A stretch of DNA of 64,000 bases from Rhytidiadelphus loreus (taxonomy: Eukaryota > Streptophyta > Bryopsida > Hypnales > Hylocomiaceae): positions 932,501-996,500 of the forward strand of contig OX344763.1 of assembly GCA_947034895.1 (NCBI GenBank), written 5' to 3'. The position numbers and the translations under genes were made by a program. Of the stretch, positions 48,564 to 61,960 are shown piece by piece. Positions within the stretch are counted from its first letter, which is position 1; each line of letters starts with the position of its first letter. The notes under the pieces are model-generated. The model ran no database searches. It was not told where the DNA came from and saw only the letters and a program-made list of their open reading frames with translations.

Positions 48564-48895
48564 CACTATACCAAAACCTTGTAAAAAAAATTGTAGTGAA
48601 AATTGACTACGGTTTTTTTTGCCACGGTTTTGTGCAGGCGCATGTAGTGGACAGTCAACTTCTCTTGCAATTTTCCACTGCAATTTTTGGAATTTTTGAG
48701 CCTGTAATATACTATTGGAAAGGTATTGAAAATACCTTTCCAATAGTATATTACAGGCTCAAAAATTCCAAAAATTGCAGTGGAAAATTGCAAGAGAAGT
48801 TGACTGCATACATAGTTGGACTACACAAAACCGTGACAAAAAGAATCGTAGTCAATTTTCACTACGTTTTTTTTTTACAAGGTTCTGGTATAGTG
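48564..48895. mobile_element. 332-bp snap-back element with CACTATACC ends
   Basis: Two arms of about 160 bp (48564-48724 and 48735-48895) are almost perfectly inverted, with the centre at about 48730 (CCTTTCCAATAG-type palindrome). The ends read CACTATACCAAAACCTTGTA and its inverse. TCTT flanks both sides. RNA from it would fold into one long hairpin. Confidence 0.85.
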
Positions 48896-49524
48896 TCTTG
48901 TTCTTGCTCTTTTAGTGCTTTCAATGTGAAGCACCAATTCAAAAATGAGAAGCACCACTTCTTTTCTAGTATGAAGATCTTAGAGACGTTTGGGTGGAAT
49001 TGTCAAGATTGCACATTCACTCCAATGCAGAAATGGTGAAGGAAATAGAAGCTGTCTAGAACTTTGGACTGAATGAGCCTTGGAAATTGAACTTCTAGTG
49101 CGGGACTGCTTGCATCACCTCCATGCTTGCTTTGCTATTCTGGATGTGCGTGGTTGAGGTTTTGTTTTGTTTATAAAAGTGTAGTGTTGTGTTGATTGGC
49201 CCTATCTTGGAGTGTGCACTAGTTCAAACATTGGAAAAGATGTGCTTTTTGTGACTCCCAAATCCCAATTGGTGTGTGACTTTCAATTTGCAATTTTTAC
49301 TTCCTTGCTTCAATTTTGCTTGCGCTGCTTTGTTTTTGTTTTTGTTTGACTTGCATTGTTCTTGTTTGGGTGTAGTTGAGGGTCTAGGGCTCAATTGTTG
49401 TGATGAAGCTGAAATACAAATTGCCCAACAATTTCAGGGTACACACATTTGGATCATTGAGAAATTCTCACAGATTGGAAAAATATCTTCCTACGGTGAC
49501 AACGGAGATTTCTCCTTTTGCTTT

Positions 49525-49566
49525 CAATTTTCACTACGTTTTTTTTTACAAAGTTCTGGTATAGTA
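49525..49566. repeat. Solo right end of the CACTATACC family
   Basis: The stretch CAATTTTCACTACG, a T run, then ACAAAGTTCTGGTATAGT matches the right end of the 48564-48895 element. No matching left end lies beside it, so it may be a truncated relative or the true right end of a larger element beginning at 48564. Confidence 0.7.
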
Positions 49567-50948
49567 TAACTATGAAGTTGCTTGTATAGCAGCAACTCAC
49601 GTGAATCCAGTCATTCAACTTTGGCGTTTTTTTTTTTCAATCTCATCACTTACAAAAATTGATTTTCGAGTATTTTAAGCTAGCCAAAATTGGATGTTGT
49701 CTTGTGTTGGGTTCGATGGAGGACAAGTGCTGCTTCTCTACCCTCAAGTTTTTGAAATCTTGCCACCAAAATAGGCTGGGCAAAATAGGTTGGTGGTTCG
49801 CATGTTTGGCCAAAAATATTAAGTACTCATTGGAGAATTTTCCGTATAAAGTTGCAAAAGAATCTTGGAAAAGTGCCATGAAAGTGGGCCGCCATGGAGA
49901 CGCTTGATCTCCATCTATTTTCAATATCCTCCCCTTTTAAAAATCCTTAGCTTTTATTAGATTTTGTTGGCTTTGGGATTCAACACTGTTTCTTTTTCTT
50001 GACACTAAGATGTGGTGGACTAGTGGTATGTACTTTGCAATGTGTAGTCGTAGAAGATAGAGTGCGGGACAACGTGGAGTCTTCGGGGAGCCTTCTAAAA
50101 CATTATTTTCACTCTAACTTTTGCTTCTAACATTGTTTGTTTGTTTTGTGGTGTGCTGCAGATCACTAGCACTACACAATTGGGTAGTCTTGCTTTTGCA
50201 AGAAGGGTTCAATTCCCTTACTAATGATACTTGTAACTATTGTTAGTGTGTCTTGTTTTCATTATATGTTTCCATTTCATGCTTTATTGTTGTGTGTATA
50301 TTTCTTCATGCTTTGTAAGGGTGTTTAGGCTATTGCTTCTTTCTTTCTTTGTGTCAATTGGCAATGGTGTGAGATTGTGAGTCATGGTTCATTGTTAGTT
50401 CAAAGTACAAATTGCCTTGCAAGATTGTTTGTGAAATGTGGTTCATTTATGGATTCCTAGTTTGTGAGCATTGAAGAACTTGTGAAGACTTGGTATGAAT
50501 AGCAACATTCGCATGGGTAAAAGAAATTGCCATTTTTGTACAAATTGTCAAAGCAAATCGCAATTTCAACCAATAAGATTGATGCAAATTAGCCCCCCAA
50601 ATACACTGAATTAGTACACTTGTTGCAAGAAGTACTCTACTGGAAAAAAAAAAATAATGCATAATTCTACCCTTTTTTTTCACAATTTATTGATTGCTTT
50701 CTATGGGAATATACTAAAATTTGCAAAAAGGGCCACGTGTCAAACTATGTTGAAGCATTGTCATGAATTTCTATAAATGTATTTTGGGAAAGTTGCTTCT
50801 AACTTGAAATTTTGATTATTTTTTCTTAAAACATATTTCACCAATTCAATAATGTACAAAATATTTTTTGAAACTACTACCAAGTTAGTCACCCAGAAAT
50901 GATCAAAATTTTGAACCTATAGGTGCATTCTTCATTTCCATAAACTCC
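49567..50948. other. Gene-free interval
   Basis: Non-coding as far as I can see. An open frame at 49659-49907 has no recognised motif. Confidence 0.4.
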
Positions 50949-51178
50949 TTAACCCTTGAACGTCGACATGGACGCCAAACGTCTGAAGGATGACAAGGAA
51001 TCTTTGAGTGTAGGACAAAAGTGCAACTATTCATCCTTTAAATTGGGTTTGGAAAGGAAAGATCTCCTACAGAACTTTGACTTTCAATAGATGCTTTTGC
51101 TATTTCTTTGACCAATGATTCACACGGTAATACAAAAGGATGAATTTGAGCATCACCCCTTCGACGTTCAAGGGTTAA
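50949..51178. mobile_element. TTAA-flanked MITE resembling piggyBac, upstream of the synthetase gene
   Basis: The 18-bp ends TTAACCCTTGAACGTCGA (50949-50966) and its exact inverse (51161-51178) enclose about 190 bp. The outermost TTAA on each side would be the target duplication and CCCTTGAACGTCGA the terminal repeat, the arrangement made by piggyBac transposases. It ends 270 bp before the synthetase start codon. Confidence 0.6.
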
Positions 51179-51447
51179 AAATCATCCAGGAACCATTTTT
51201 CCATCCGTCCATCCACCATCCGGCTCTTCGCCCTTCCCCAACTGAAGCTCTTCCCTTCACTCAACTGAAGCATGAACTACTTATCATCCATCCGTCGTTC
51301 ACGCAATTCATCCACGCCGGAGCAGTCAGTTGGGTTGGGAAGAAGGCCTATCCTGCTCGGGTGGGAAGAGGATTGGTGCCGGGATTGTTGTAGGATTGTT
51401 GATTTTGTTGTTTTTTGTTGTTGCAGCAGGATTGACCGAAGCCAGCA
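51179..51447 (+). promoter_or_regulatory. Presumed leader and promoter-proximal region of the synthetase gene
   Basis: Rich in CCATCC and CTTCCC pyrimidine words, which are common in plant 5' leaders. A TTGTTGTTGCAG stretch at about 51414-51426 could be the end of a leader intron. No TATA box is obvious, as is usual for housekeeping genes. Confidence 0.4.
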
Positions 51448-54400
51448 ATGGGGATGATGGCCATGGCGGGCGTCACGCACACCCGCCTGCTCATGTCTGC
51501 GCCCTCCAGTCTGCGCATCTTCCTCGCCTCTCCCTGCTTGGCCACCCCTTTCCGGACTCCTCGCACTGCTGGTCTCGCCAGCAGCAGGCATTTGAGGTGG
51601 CATGCCGTGGGGAACAACATGGCCTTGCCCACTCCGCAACGGAGGTATGTTCAGAGTGCGCGAAGCTCCGTGCAAGCGGAGAGCACCGCGGTGCAATTGG
51701 AAAATACCGGGGAGGTTTCGTCGTGGGGGTCGCGCCAGGCGCCCACGTTCCAGCAGGCCATTCAGCGATTGCAGGTTGGGGTTTGCAGGGAGCTCGTTCA
51801 TTTGGTGTTGATTGGATTCTCCGCAATTGCCAATTGGGAAGGAATGCGTAGAGAGGGGTTTAGGATTTCAGGATTTTGCAGCTTGGGGGCAATGTGAATG
51901 AGGCGGATTTCGATTGAGTGGCTACAATGCCACGAGGAGGTTTAGGGTTTAGGGCAGGTCTTTCCCAATTGCAATGTAAATCAAGAAGCTCATACGTCCT
52001 GGATTAGCGTGAACTTCGTTACTTTGCAAGAGAGAAGGAGGAGGATGTTTTAGTCGCCTATTGAAGTCCGGATTGCCAGTCTGGGTGGCAGAGTGCATCC
52101 TTGGAACTGATTCCTTCTCTCAATTCGGTGATGACAGGAGTATTGGGCGTCTGTAGGATGCGTCGTAATGCAGTCCAGCAACACTGAGGTAATCGTATTG
52201 GTCAATATAATCTGAAATTCTGCGTAAATATTGCAGGACAGCTTGAGCCTGAGAGAGTTTAAGAATTTACAGGTCTGCGAGTGTAGAAGTATTCTAGGGG
52301 TTTCTGCATTCTTGAAACCTGCTCTCCAATATGCCGAATTTGTGGTGTAATGCGAGAGTCCTGCCGTTGAAGATCGGAGAGGTATTATTGCGCTACATTA
52401 ATTAGTCTCTGGTTTGCTTTCGAGTAAATAAACCATCGTTATGAAAATGGGTCCGAGGATGGTGGCGTTTAAAAGTCATCAATGAATCCTCTTGTTTGAC
52501 CTTTAGGTGGGAGCTGGGACTATGAATCCGGCCACATTCTTGCGAGTACTTGGACCAGAGCCTTGGAATGTTGCGTATGTATCCTTGCCGATTCTGCAAC
52601 ATTTTGTCAGCTTTAATTTTCTGCACCTGTTTCTCTACGTGTCTTGTAATCAGATCTTGAAGCTGGAAAACACGTACTGAAGCCTTGAGTCTGTTCTTTA
52701 AATGTTCCAGATATGTGGAGCCTAGTGTTAGACCTGATGATAGTAGGTATGGAGACAACCCCAACAGGGTGCAGCGCCATACACAATTTCAGGTCACATC
52801 TGCTTTAACCTGTTCGTTGTGTCAGGCCACGATATCTGTTTGAGAATGAAACCACATGAACAATGACGTTGTGATTCGAAAGAGAAAATAAATTAAAATT
52901 CATGTATTGTGCAGGTTATATTAAAACCAGATCCTGGTAACTCTCAAGAGCTTTATCTGGGTAGCTTGGCAGCGCTGGGTATGTTTCAGCGTGTTATCGA
53001 AATATGCTCCTGAAAACATCTCCGTTAGAGTGATTTTAATTTAGTAAAGGGGTTTAACGGTGTCCTGATGAATTTGAGCTCGGTCTGGTTGTTCCAGGTA
53101 TCAATAGCAAGGCCCACGACGTGCGATTTGTAGAAGATAACTGGGAAAGTCCGGTACGTTCTTTTCTACGTTACTTTCTTTCCTTGCAAACATCGTGATA
53201 GAGTTTCAGTAATTGGGGTGCCTATACTGGCATGAAAATGTAGATTCATATGGAAGTTAATGGATTCGTGACAGGGCGGAATACATGTCGCATGTAGAAG
53301 GCCACTCTAGTACATATGTCCCTCTCAAGATTAATAGAATTTGTAACGGGATGCGGAGTGGATTCATCAATTGTGTGTCGGTGGTGATGATTCAGCTTTA
53401 CACCTTTTCACAGTGCAATGGGTTGTGGACAGGTGCTCGGGGCATGGGGGCTGGGATGGGAAGTTTGGATGGATGGTATGGAGATAACTCAATTTACGTA
53501 CTTTCAGCAAGTAAGCTTTCTCCGTTATCATGATAATGAATTCTAAATGCTGTTCTGTTATACATTACGTGTGTAGATTCTCTATTATAATCTGGTAATT
53601 GAATATTCATATCTTCACCAATTATAAATTCGTCAACGTCGACTTGAACTCAACCTAACCCCACGCTGTCCTGATATAAGATTGGAGAAAGTTAAATGTG
53701 AAGTATTTGGTTGGACAGTCAGGAAGTATGCCATTGTTACCAGTATCCGTGGAGATCACCTACGGCCTTGAACGAATATTGATGTCTCTCCAGGTTTGTT
53801 CTTTTCGAATGCCCCGTTTTTCTTTTCCTTCGGAATATATATCATAACTATCAGTACTGTTGAGTGTAGTCAGGTGTATATTTTCTGTGGTGAGTGGAGG
53901 GTTGAATTAACAGCTAATTTTCTTATCCACACGTTGTGTCTGAGACTTTTCACTTTGCTGACCTTGCACTAGGGTGTGGACCACTTCAAAAAAATACAGT
54001 ATGCTCCAGGGATTACTTATGGAGAACTATTTCTAGAGAACGAGTAAGTTCTACCTTTTTTTATGGATTGTATATGTCTACGTACTGTGGCATGCCATGG
54101 TAGTTCAACATATGAAATAAGCGTTCGCATCGGTGAGTATAATTCAGAAAACAATGGATGGCTGGGGCAGAAAAGAGATGAGTGCATACAACTTGGAGCA
54201 TGCCGACGTTGGGAGGATGCAGCAATTATTTGAGCTTTATGATGCCGAAGCACGCTTTTTGTTAAATCAAGGACTCCCTATTCCAGCGTAAGCTGATGTT
54301 TTGAATTTTCACCGCTTGTTCTGCCTTGAGTGTGTCATTTAGGATTATTACAATTAGTCAAAATCGATCTGATTTTACAGCATCTCTCAACATTAATTGA

Positions 54401-57400
54401 TGATGTGGCAGTTATGATCATGTATTGAAGACTTCACATGCCTTCAATATCCTGGATGCAAGAGGAGCCGTCGGTGTGACAGAAAGGGCTCGCTACTTTG
54501 GCCGCATGCGCGCGTAAGTTGTTTTTGTAGAACTGAGTTTTATTTTCATTTGGAAATTGAAAGAGGGAGTCTATTTACCTGGATATCATTTGGCTTATAG
54601 AATAACTCCTAAATCGAGATTATTGTCGTGGTATCTATGTCCACAAGAAGCCCTTGTCTTGTCTTCTGGTACAGTAGTTTTGCATTTTACCTAAGCCTTT
54701 GTGCATAGTGTTCGGACTACATGGCATTTGCCCTAATCATCACATCTGAGTGTCTACAGACTAGCTCGTCAATGTGCCCAGAAATGGGCAGAAAGCCGTG
54801 AGAAACTTGGATACCCATTAGGAGTTTGGAAGGAGTCTCCTTATCCAAAGACCTTGCAACCAGCATCTTCTCAGGTTTTTTCGCTTTTCACACCTTATTC
54901 ATTTATTCTTAATAATGTTTCAGCAGATGTGAGTTTGTCCACGTGATTCTTTACTTAAAGAAAGTTACATCGTATCCTTGAACCAAGGATAACTGCAACA
55001 ACTGCTGATAACTCATATCAGCAATTTTGAGTTATTGCCCACCTTCTTCTCTGGTTCAGTTGATCCACTTGACTCTTAACTTGTCACTGTTTGTATCAGA
55101 CAGACGTTCCCCGCAAGTTTGTACTGGAGATTGGTTCGGAGGAGCTTCCCCCGCAGGATGTCACAAGCGCTGTTACTCAAGTATGTCGTCGCATTTCAGA
55201 TAATTCTTTTCATGACCCGCTGTTAAAGCTTGGCGGGATCTGATCCTTTGTTAGTTGACGCTGCTCATCTTATTGTTATATCGTCGTTGCTAACATCCTC
55301 TGACGGCAGTTAGAATCAGCAGTCCCTTCCTTGTTGAAGGTCAAGCGGTTGCAGCATGCTGGTGTTTCCGTGCATGGGACTCCACGCCGCCTTGTGGTAC
55401 AGTTTACTTCAACATCCTTGAAATTGTCTTTGCATTCCATTATACGTACTTCCTGTTAGCATTGATGCTCTGCGCTGAGTTCTTTCTTGTGAACCCGTTG
55501 TTTCTGTTTGTGAGATTGATGAGGTGCACCTTATACAACTCAGTCACTCGCAATTTAGTTTTCTAGATGTTGATGGCATCAAAAACCGCAGGTGGTGGTC
55601 GATCAACTAGCCATGCAGCAAGATAGTAGTGAGAAAGAAGTCCGTGGTCCACCAGCTGCTAAAGCATTTGACGCTGATGGAAATTTCACCAAGGTATGTA
55701 TGGCCTTTCATGTTTCTGAGTATGTTCCCTGAATATTCTTCCCTGCAAGAGGGTCTGGTGAGGTACCTATTTCTTGTCTCACTTTCACAGTCATTATGTG
55801 CACCAGTAAAGTTAGAGGTTTGCCAGGAATGACACTTCTCATTCGAGTTTGAGTAGGCAAAAGAGTCCTCCTTCATGTCCTGTTCGGTTCAAGGCTGCAG
55901 AGGGTTTCTGCAAGAAGAATGGAGTACAAAAGGAAGACCTGTATACGAAGACTGATGGTGAGACAAACCTAGTGTTCCACAAGCTCTCAAAGGGTCGTTT
56001 TTTTGTCCTTTTCTTGTCTTGGAATCTTGCTGCTGCATTAGACTTCAGTACCGTACCCACGCAGTGAGTTTCTTTCTTTGGGTTTAACTGAGTTGCCGGA
56101 TTGTCGCTCGACGTCATGCCTTTCTTTCACATATTAACGTTCCCTTCCTTCTTCTTTTAGTTGGAACGCATTTAATTGTCGCTATGAACGTAACATCTCA
56201 AAACTCTTGTTGACTTCATCCAGGCAAGACAGAATATGTATTTGCAATTGTCAAGGAGCAAGGAAAACCTGCTATTCAGGTTAATCATTCTCTTGACTTT
56301 GATTATTTCTTAGTGTATGTGCAGTTATAATAGGTCCTGAAAATAGTTTTGGTGTTTTATTTTCTCGTGATTACCTGGTCTTAGTTTAACAATTGGCTGA
56401 ATCATCCTGTCATGCAGGTATTAGCAGAGGAGATTCCAGCTCTTCTTGCCGACTTGTCCTTTCCCAAAACAATGCGCTGGAACTCTCAGGTACACACTAA
56501 TCTATTTCCTTTTAGTTGATTTGCCACAGAAAGAACGCCTTCGTTCAGCTGCACTCTTTTCGTTCTTCATTGAATTTTAATACAAGAAAATTGCAGGCTT
56601 CTTATAGCAGGCCCCTGAGATGGTTGCTGGCCCTGCATGGAGATACTATCGTGCCCTTCACGTATGCAACTGTGCTTAGGTATCTGTGCCCATGATCAAC
56701 TGGGTTTCATGATGTTTCTGCCATCTAAAATTATTCTTGACCGCAAACTTTCACCTGGACTTATGGTCGCAAGTTAGTTCTTTACATATTTCCAACATTA
56801 CTAACATTTAAGTGAACTTTGTAATGTCGGCAATGTTGAACTAGTGGGAGGTCCTCGAGAGTGCTTCGTAATTCTTTGCAGCCAACCATTCAGGTAGTTA
56901 ATGACTGATGTGCTGCTTATTTATTTTCAAAAATGCATTACAGCGGTGCTTGTTACATTGACGTTGCCACATGATTCTTTAGAGCAAGGGCTTCCGTGCA
57001 AGGGCTTTTCTTTTCATTATTCTTTGTGTTTTTCGTTTCTCTGTGTCCATGAGGGGCATGTTAGTTGGTTCTAAATTGTATTGACCATTATCTTGTGCGC
57101 ATCAGGTTGCCAAAGCAGAGGATTACTTAAAGGCGACGAAAGAGGCTGGGATCGTTATTAGCATAAAGGTTCTTGTCTCTTCTAGTTGAAGCTTCCACTT
57201 TACTATTTGGATTTTGCTAACAAAGTACCTATTTCTCCTGTTCCGTGGAAAGTAAGAAAGCCCTTCGGTTACTTGTTTTGTAACTCTGACTGCTTAAGAA
57301 TATTCCATAAACGAGTAACGAGTTGAGATAACGCAAATGATTTGAGGTATATTTCAGTTTCCATGTCCCATGACATCGCTATATGCACCTTGTAAGGTGA

Positions 57401-60400
57401 TGGGAATAAGTTTCCTTCCTTATTGAAGGAATTCTAAAAATATAATGATAGCACATCATAAGATGATCATTGTATAATATATCTCAAGGGTCATCTGTGC
57501 GCTCTGACACCGTGAGTTTTTTACGTTCTAAGTTTTGAAATCATTGGAATGGAGATGAGACAGTTAAGCAACATAGTTCCCCAAACACAAATAGTGTAGG
57601 TATAGGAAATTCATTTGTGGTATTCTTGCATGTGGTAGGAGCGGAAAGAAACCATATGGACGCAAAGCATGGAACTTGCTGCCAGTATAAGCGGTCAGAT
57701 TCCAGATGAGTCTAAAGGTGAACTTCTTGAAGAGGTCTGACTTTCTAATCCTTTATTTTGTGGAAATGCATTCATTCAGCCATCTGCTCTGTTTCTTACT
57801 GTTTCGTTTCAATCAGGCTGTCTTTGATACTTTTAAATTGCTGGTCTGTGTTACATATTATAGATCTATGTACCATAGATATCTAAAGAGTTGATTATCT
57901 GCAGGTGTCTAATTTAGTGGAGTCTCCAACCCCGCTTCTAGGCTGCTTTGACGAGACCTTCTTGAAGTTACCATCCGACGTGCTCATCACTGTATGTTTT
58001 GCATTCACGATATTCTCATTTTCTCGGTCTTGCAGATTATGATTATGAAATGGGTCTTGGTTTTTTCAACTCCCCTGCTTCGTTGTTGTGAAATACAAAA
58101 CTGACCAAGGTCTCAATTTTTGCGCAGGTTATGCGGAAACACCAACGTTACTTTCCAGTTGTGGATCGGCAGAGTGGAAAGCTGCTACCAGCTTTTATTA
58201 CGGTGGATACAAGATCTGACTTGACCTCAGCAGTTACCTCTAGTTTCTTAATCGTATTTGAAGTGCCGATTCTGGTTGCGATAACCCTGTTTGTTCCTTG
58301 TTACAGGTGGCCAACGGGCAGATAGATAAGGCTGTTGTTAGGAAAGGAAATGAAGCTGTGCTGAGGTAACAGACGTTTGGATTGTTGACTGATTGTGTTG
58401 GATCTCTGTGAAGCAGTGCACCATTATGCATCTATTATCAACACGTCTAGCGAGTGGCTTAGAATTTAGAACCCAAAGTGTTTTGACTTTAGAGGATATT
58501 ATATCTGCTTGATTCTGTTTCACCCAGGTGTGAGTGTCTTAGCATCCTGCAGGTGTATATAGGTATAAGTTTCTTCGGAGCGCTTTTGGTAGCGTTGCTG
58601 TACTTACACGTGACAATTCTCTTCTTATTGTATGATTCATTCTTATACCTCTGTCGATTGTCCAGGGCAAGATATGAGGATGCAAGATTCTTCTATGAAG
58701 TTGACGTATCGAAGCCCCTTGTGGACTACCGACCTTTGCTGCAGGGTATAACTTTTCAGGTGCGGTAATGCTATTTTCTGGTAGAATTCAAGGTGAATGT
58801 CTTGTTGATGTGTTAACTAGAGTTGATACCTAGGAATCAGGTAGGGATTTGCGATATAAATCCTGGATTGAGACGTATCTTTTGATAGAGTTGTCGACTT
58901 GTTGTGTTCCTTTTGTGGAATTAACTGTGGAGCTGGTGCAGGAAAAGCTTGGCTCCATGCTGGAAAAAAGCAAGAGAGTGGAAAGCATGGTGGAGGCACT
59001 GGCATCAGCTTTAGGTCTTGATGAGGCGAACCTTGCGACAGCGCAGCAAGCTGCGCCGCTTGCAACTGCAGATTTGGCAACAGCCATGGTCAAAGAGTTT
59101 ACTTCGCTAGCTGGAGTAATGGGTCGCCATTATGCGCTTCGAGAGGGGCAGCCAGTACCAGTGAGTTTATCGTCAATGGATTGGATTTTTGTTGCAAATC
59201 AAAGAGAAGTAATCCCTGAGTGTCCAAACTAGAAAGTCCTCTGTGGAAGCTATAGTCGATTATGTTAACTTTCGAACCATACTTCTATTTGTCCAAAGTG
59301 TTGGTTATGATTTTGAAAGTGGACACTGTTGGCCATATAGGCACGTAGGGGTTAATTCCAGAAATCATTTATGTTGATGCAGTGACTGCTTGTTATTCAA
59401 AGTTTTACGGTGTTGTAATGTTGCTACTTTGCCTCAGGTAGCAGATGCAATTTTTGAGACTGCTCTTCCACGCTCTGCGGGTGATTCTTTACCAAGGACT
59501 GATGCTGGCGTGGTGCTAGCTGTTGCCGACAGGTATTTATCAGAATTTCGAACCCATCTTCCTTATTCTTGTACGCAGTTCTTGCAGACGAGTGTGTTGT
59601 CTGGTTACAACTAGAAGTGACCTTTTTATTTTTCGAATTTATTCTTGAGTTGTTGCGCATGTTTTGTTGAGTAGATTACTATTATCTTTTTCGTTCTCAT
59701 TTCTTGACAAGTGGGAATGTTTTGTGATGTGCAGGCTTGACAGTTTAGTGGGATTATTTGCTGTAGGCTGTCAACCTACTGCAGGCGCTGATCCATTCGG
59801 CTTGAGACGAAGTGCTTATGGCCTGGTATTCATGAAGTTTTTTCATAAGGACCTTTTGGATAGATTGGAACAATGTTGACTCCCATCTTTCTCTTTTGTT
59901 GTGTGTGTCTTCGTATCCTTGCCATCCACACTGAGCGTAGCCATACAGTGGTGCACTATGAGAAGAACCTCATTAAGTTACCTTGTCGCTAGAGGTCGAA
60001 TGCAAGTGCGGTCTGTGTTGTAAAGGGAACATTTTGTGTGCGCAGGTGCAAACTCTGGTAGCGAATGGGAAAGAGCTGGACCTTTCGCAGGCCTTGCGAT
60101 TTGCTGCGGATGTGCAACCTTTGCCTGTTTCAGTCGAAGTTATCGAAGAGGTTTAGTTCCTAAAATCTTGTCAACTCCAATTCCTCTATTGTTCGCATTT
60201 GTGTTCACTTCGACTTACTATGCTGTAAATCTTCTGGGGACGTTTTTTTTTATGTATGTTGTTTGTTTGGTGTATGCGTGTGCAGGTGTTGACATTCATA
60301 ACACGAAGACTTGAGCAACTCTTGGTACAACTTTAGTCCTATCATCCCCTAGAGAATGTGTTTCAAATTTTGAGAGATCAGATTGCTACTTTAGTATGTG

Positions 60401-61960
60401 ATAACCGTTGTTCTGGTTATTGCAGAGAAGATAATTGGTCTTGTGAATATTGCAGTTTATGTGAGCAAGATATCACACATCTTCTCTGTGTGTGTAGGTT
60501 GACGGAGGTGCCAATGTTGTGAACGTGCGATCAGTACTGTCTGAGCGGGGCACAGTTCCCACCCTTGCAGCTCGATCAGTGGCCCAGGTATGAGTCCCTG
60601 GTCACGCTCTTTCCTCCATCTAGTTTTAACACCCAAGTGCCGAGTGGCCAAAAGAGCTCATTCATGTATCTATAGGATTTGGAATGAATCATTTAGGAAG
60701 CTTTATGGAAGTTAGCGAATTTTCCACTCGCAAGAAGAAATCATACGCAACGTTTTTTACAAGACATATGTTTTGAAAGTTACTACATCAATTAATTCAA
60801 TTTGTGCATGAGTTTGACTAGTGCAAGATCTGTCTCACTAATTTGGATGAGTGTTGTGAACCTTTGGATGAAGCATGGATGGAATTTGGATGAAGGAAGA
60901 TGAAAGTGGATAAAAATTGAATCTTTGAAATCACGTGAAAATACTGTAACCACATTATATTACAATACTGAACTTCTATATTGGTTCGCCTCACAAATTC
61001 ACATATTTCTGGAATGAGTTAGTTTTATTAGTGATTGGTTTAGGAATTGATTTAATTTGTGTACTAACTGAAAATTTGCTAGAAAATGGAATTTCTAGCT
61101 TGGGCACTTAGGATTTAAGTCTGCAGTATCTCAACCATTCCAAGTTCAAGTGACACAACTTTGTGACGAAGTCTAGGTGGCGTACGTTAGCACTGGAACT
61201 GTGCTCAAGGAAACACATCACTGAAATTTGTGACGCACTCACTGTGACTTTCCTGATCACAGTTGGAATCGATGGCCTCTGGAGAAGCTCTTAAGCGAGT
61301 TGTAGCGGCGTACGCCAGACCCACACGGATTGTTCGAGGAAAGAATGTTGATTCGTCATGGAAGGTGAAGGAGGCTCTTTTCGCTGTTCCAGAAGAGAGT
61401 GCATTATGGGATGCTTACAAGCAGACTGCCTCTGTCTTGCATCCAGGTATACGTAGCAACACAACTTCTCATGTATTGACTTGTTTCACTGTGTTGGCTT
61501 CGTCAATCAGGAAAAAAGATCTTTGCTCATTTTGTAGAAATCAATCAATCAATCAGTTTTTCCACATAATTGTCAGATGCCAGTTGGTTCTCATGCATGA
61601 CTGAGTTGATTGTTTTGCAGGGGTGGACGTGAATGCTTTCGTGGAGGCCTCACAGGCTTTAGTAGAGCCCTTGGAAGCTTTCTTCAACAATGTCTTTGTC
61701 ATGGCGGTAAGTGCCTTCTCTGCTGTTCGAAGTAGATGGACCTTGACTCAAGTGATGCGTTGTCATGCTGTGGTTCTGCAGTTTAGTCTGAGGTTAGTCC
61801 CTGAAAACATGATATAGTCGGCATGCTGACAATTATCGGTTCTTTGCAATTTGGTTGACAGGAGGAAGTAGATTTGCGTAACAACAGGTTGGCACTTCTC
61901 ACAAGCGTGGCCAACTTGCCACGAGGCATTGCCGACCTATCAGTTTTGCCCGGGTTTTAG
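51448..61960 (+). CDS. EDD1: Organellar glycyl-tRNA synthetase, fused alpha-beta type, 35 exons
   Basis: This gene attaches glycine to tRNA-Gly in plastids and mitochondria, and is homologous to the bacterial GlyRS alpha and beta subunits fused in one chain. I traced 35 exons by protein similarity; every intron is GT-AG and all phases agree, giving 3282 coding bases and 1093 residues, close to the usual ~1070. Exons: 51448-51774, 52138-52188, 52507-52574, 52711-52792, 52915-52978, 53098-53153, 53433-53510, 53719-53793, 53973-54043, 54171-54287, 54412-54513, 54760-54874, 55100-55180, 55310-55396, 55592-55693, 55894-55957, 56224-56279, 56418-56489, 56597-56679, 56845-56893, 57106-57168, 57639-57734, 57905-57991, 58128-58202, 58307-58365, 58666-58759, 58942-59160, 59438-59532, 59735-59825, 60046-60150, 60286-60324, 60498-60587, 61263-61446, 61621-61706, 61862-61960. 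Residues 1-100 are Arg/Ser-rich with little acid, as in a dual transit peptide. The alpha-like class II catalytic part ([34 protein letters not shown]) covers about 100-400, and the beta-like part ([39 protein letters not shown]) covers 405-1093, ending LPGF. The start is the first in-frame ATG after a TGA at 51433. No disabling change was seen. Confidence 0.96.

Noticed and set aside
48596..49039. A 147-codon frame
   Set aside because: It runs through both arms of the snap-back element, and the mirrored frame on the other strand is open as well.
51277..51826. Long antisense frames over the first synthetase exon
   Set aside because: GC-rich exon shadow; the plus-strand frame is fixed by homology and splice phase.
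58131..58325. Open frame reading past an exon of the synthetase
   Set aside because: Only the first 75 bases are exon; the rest is intron 24, which starts with an unusual GTGGAT donor.
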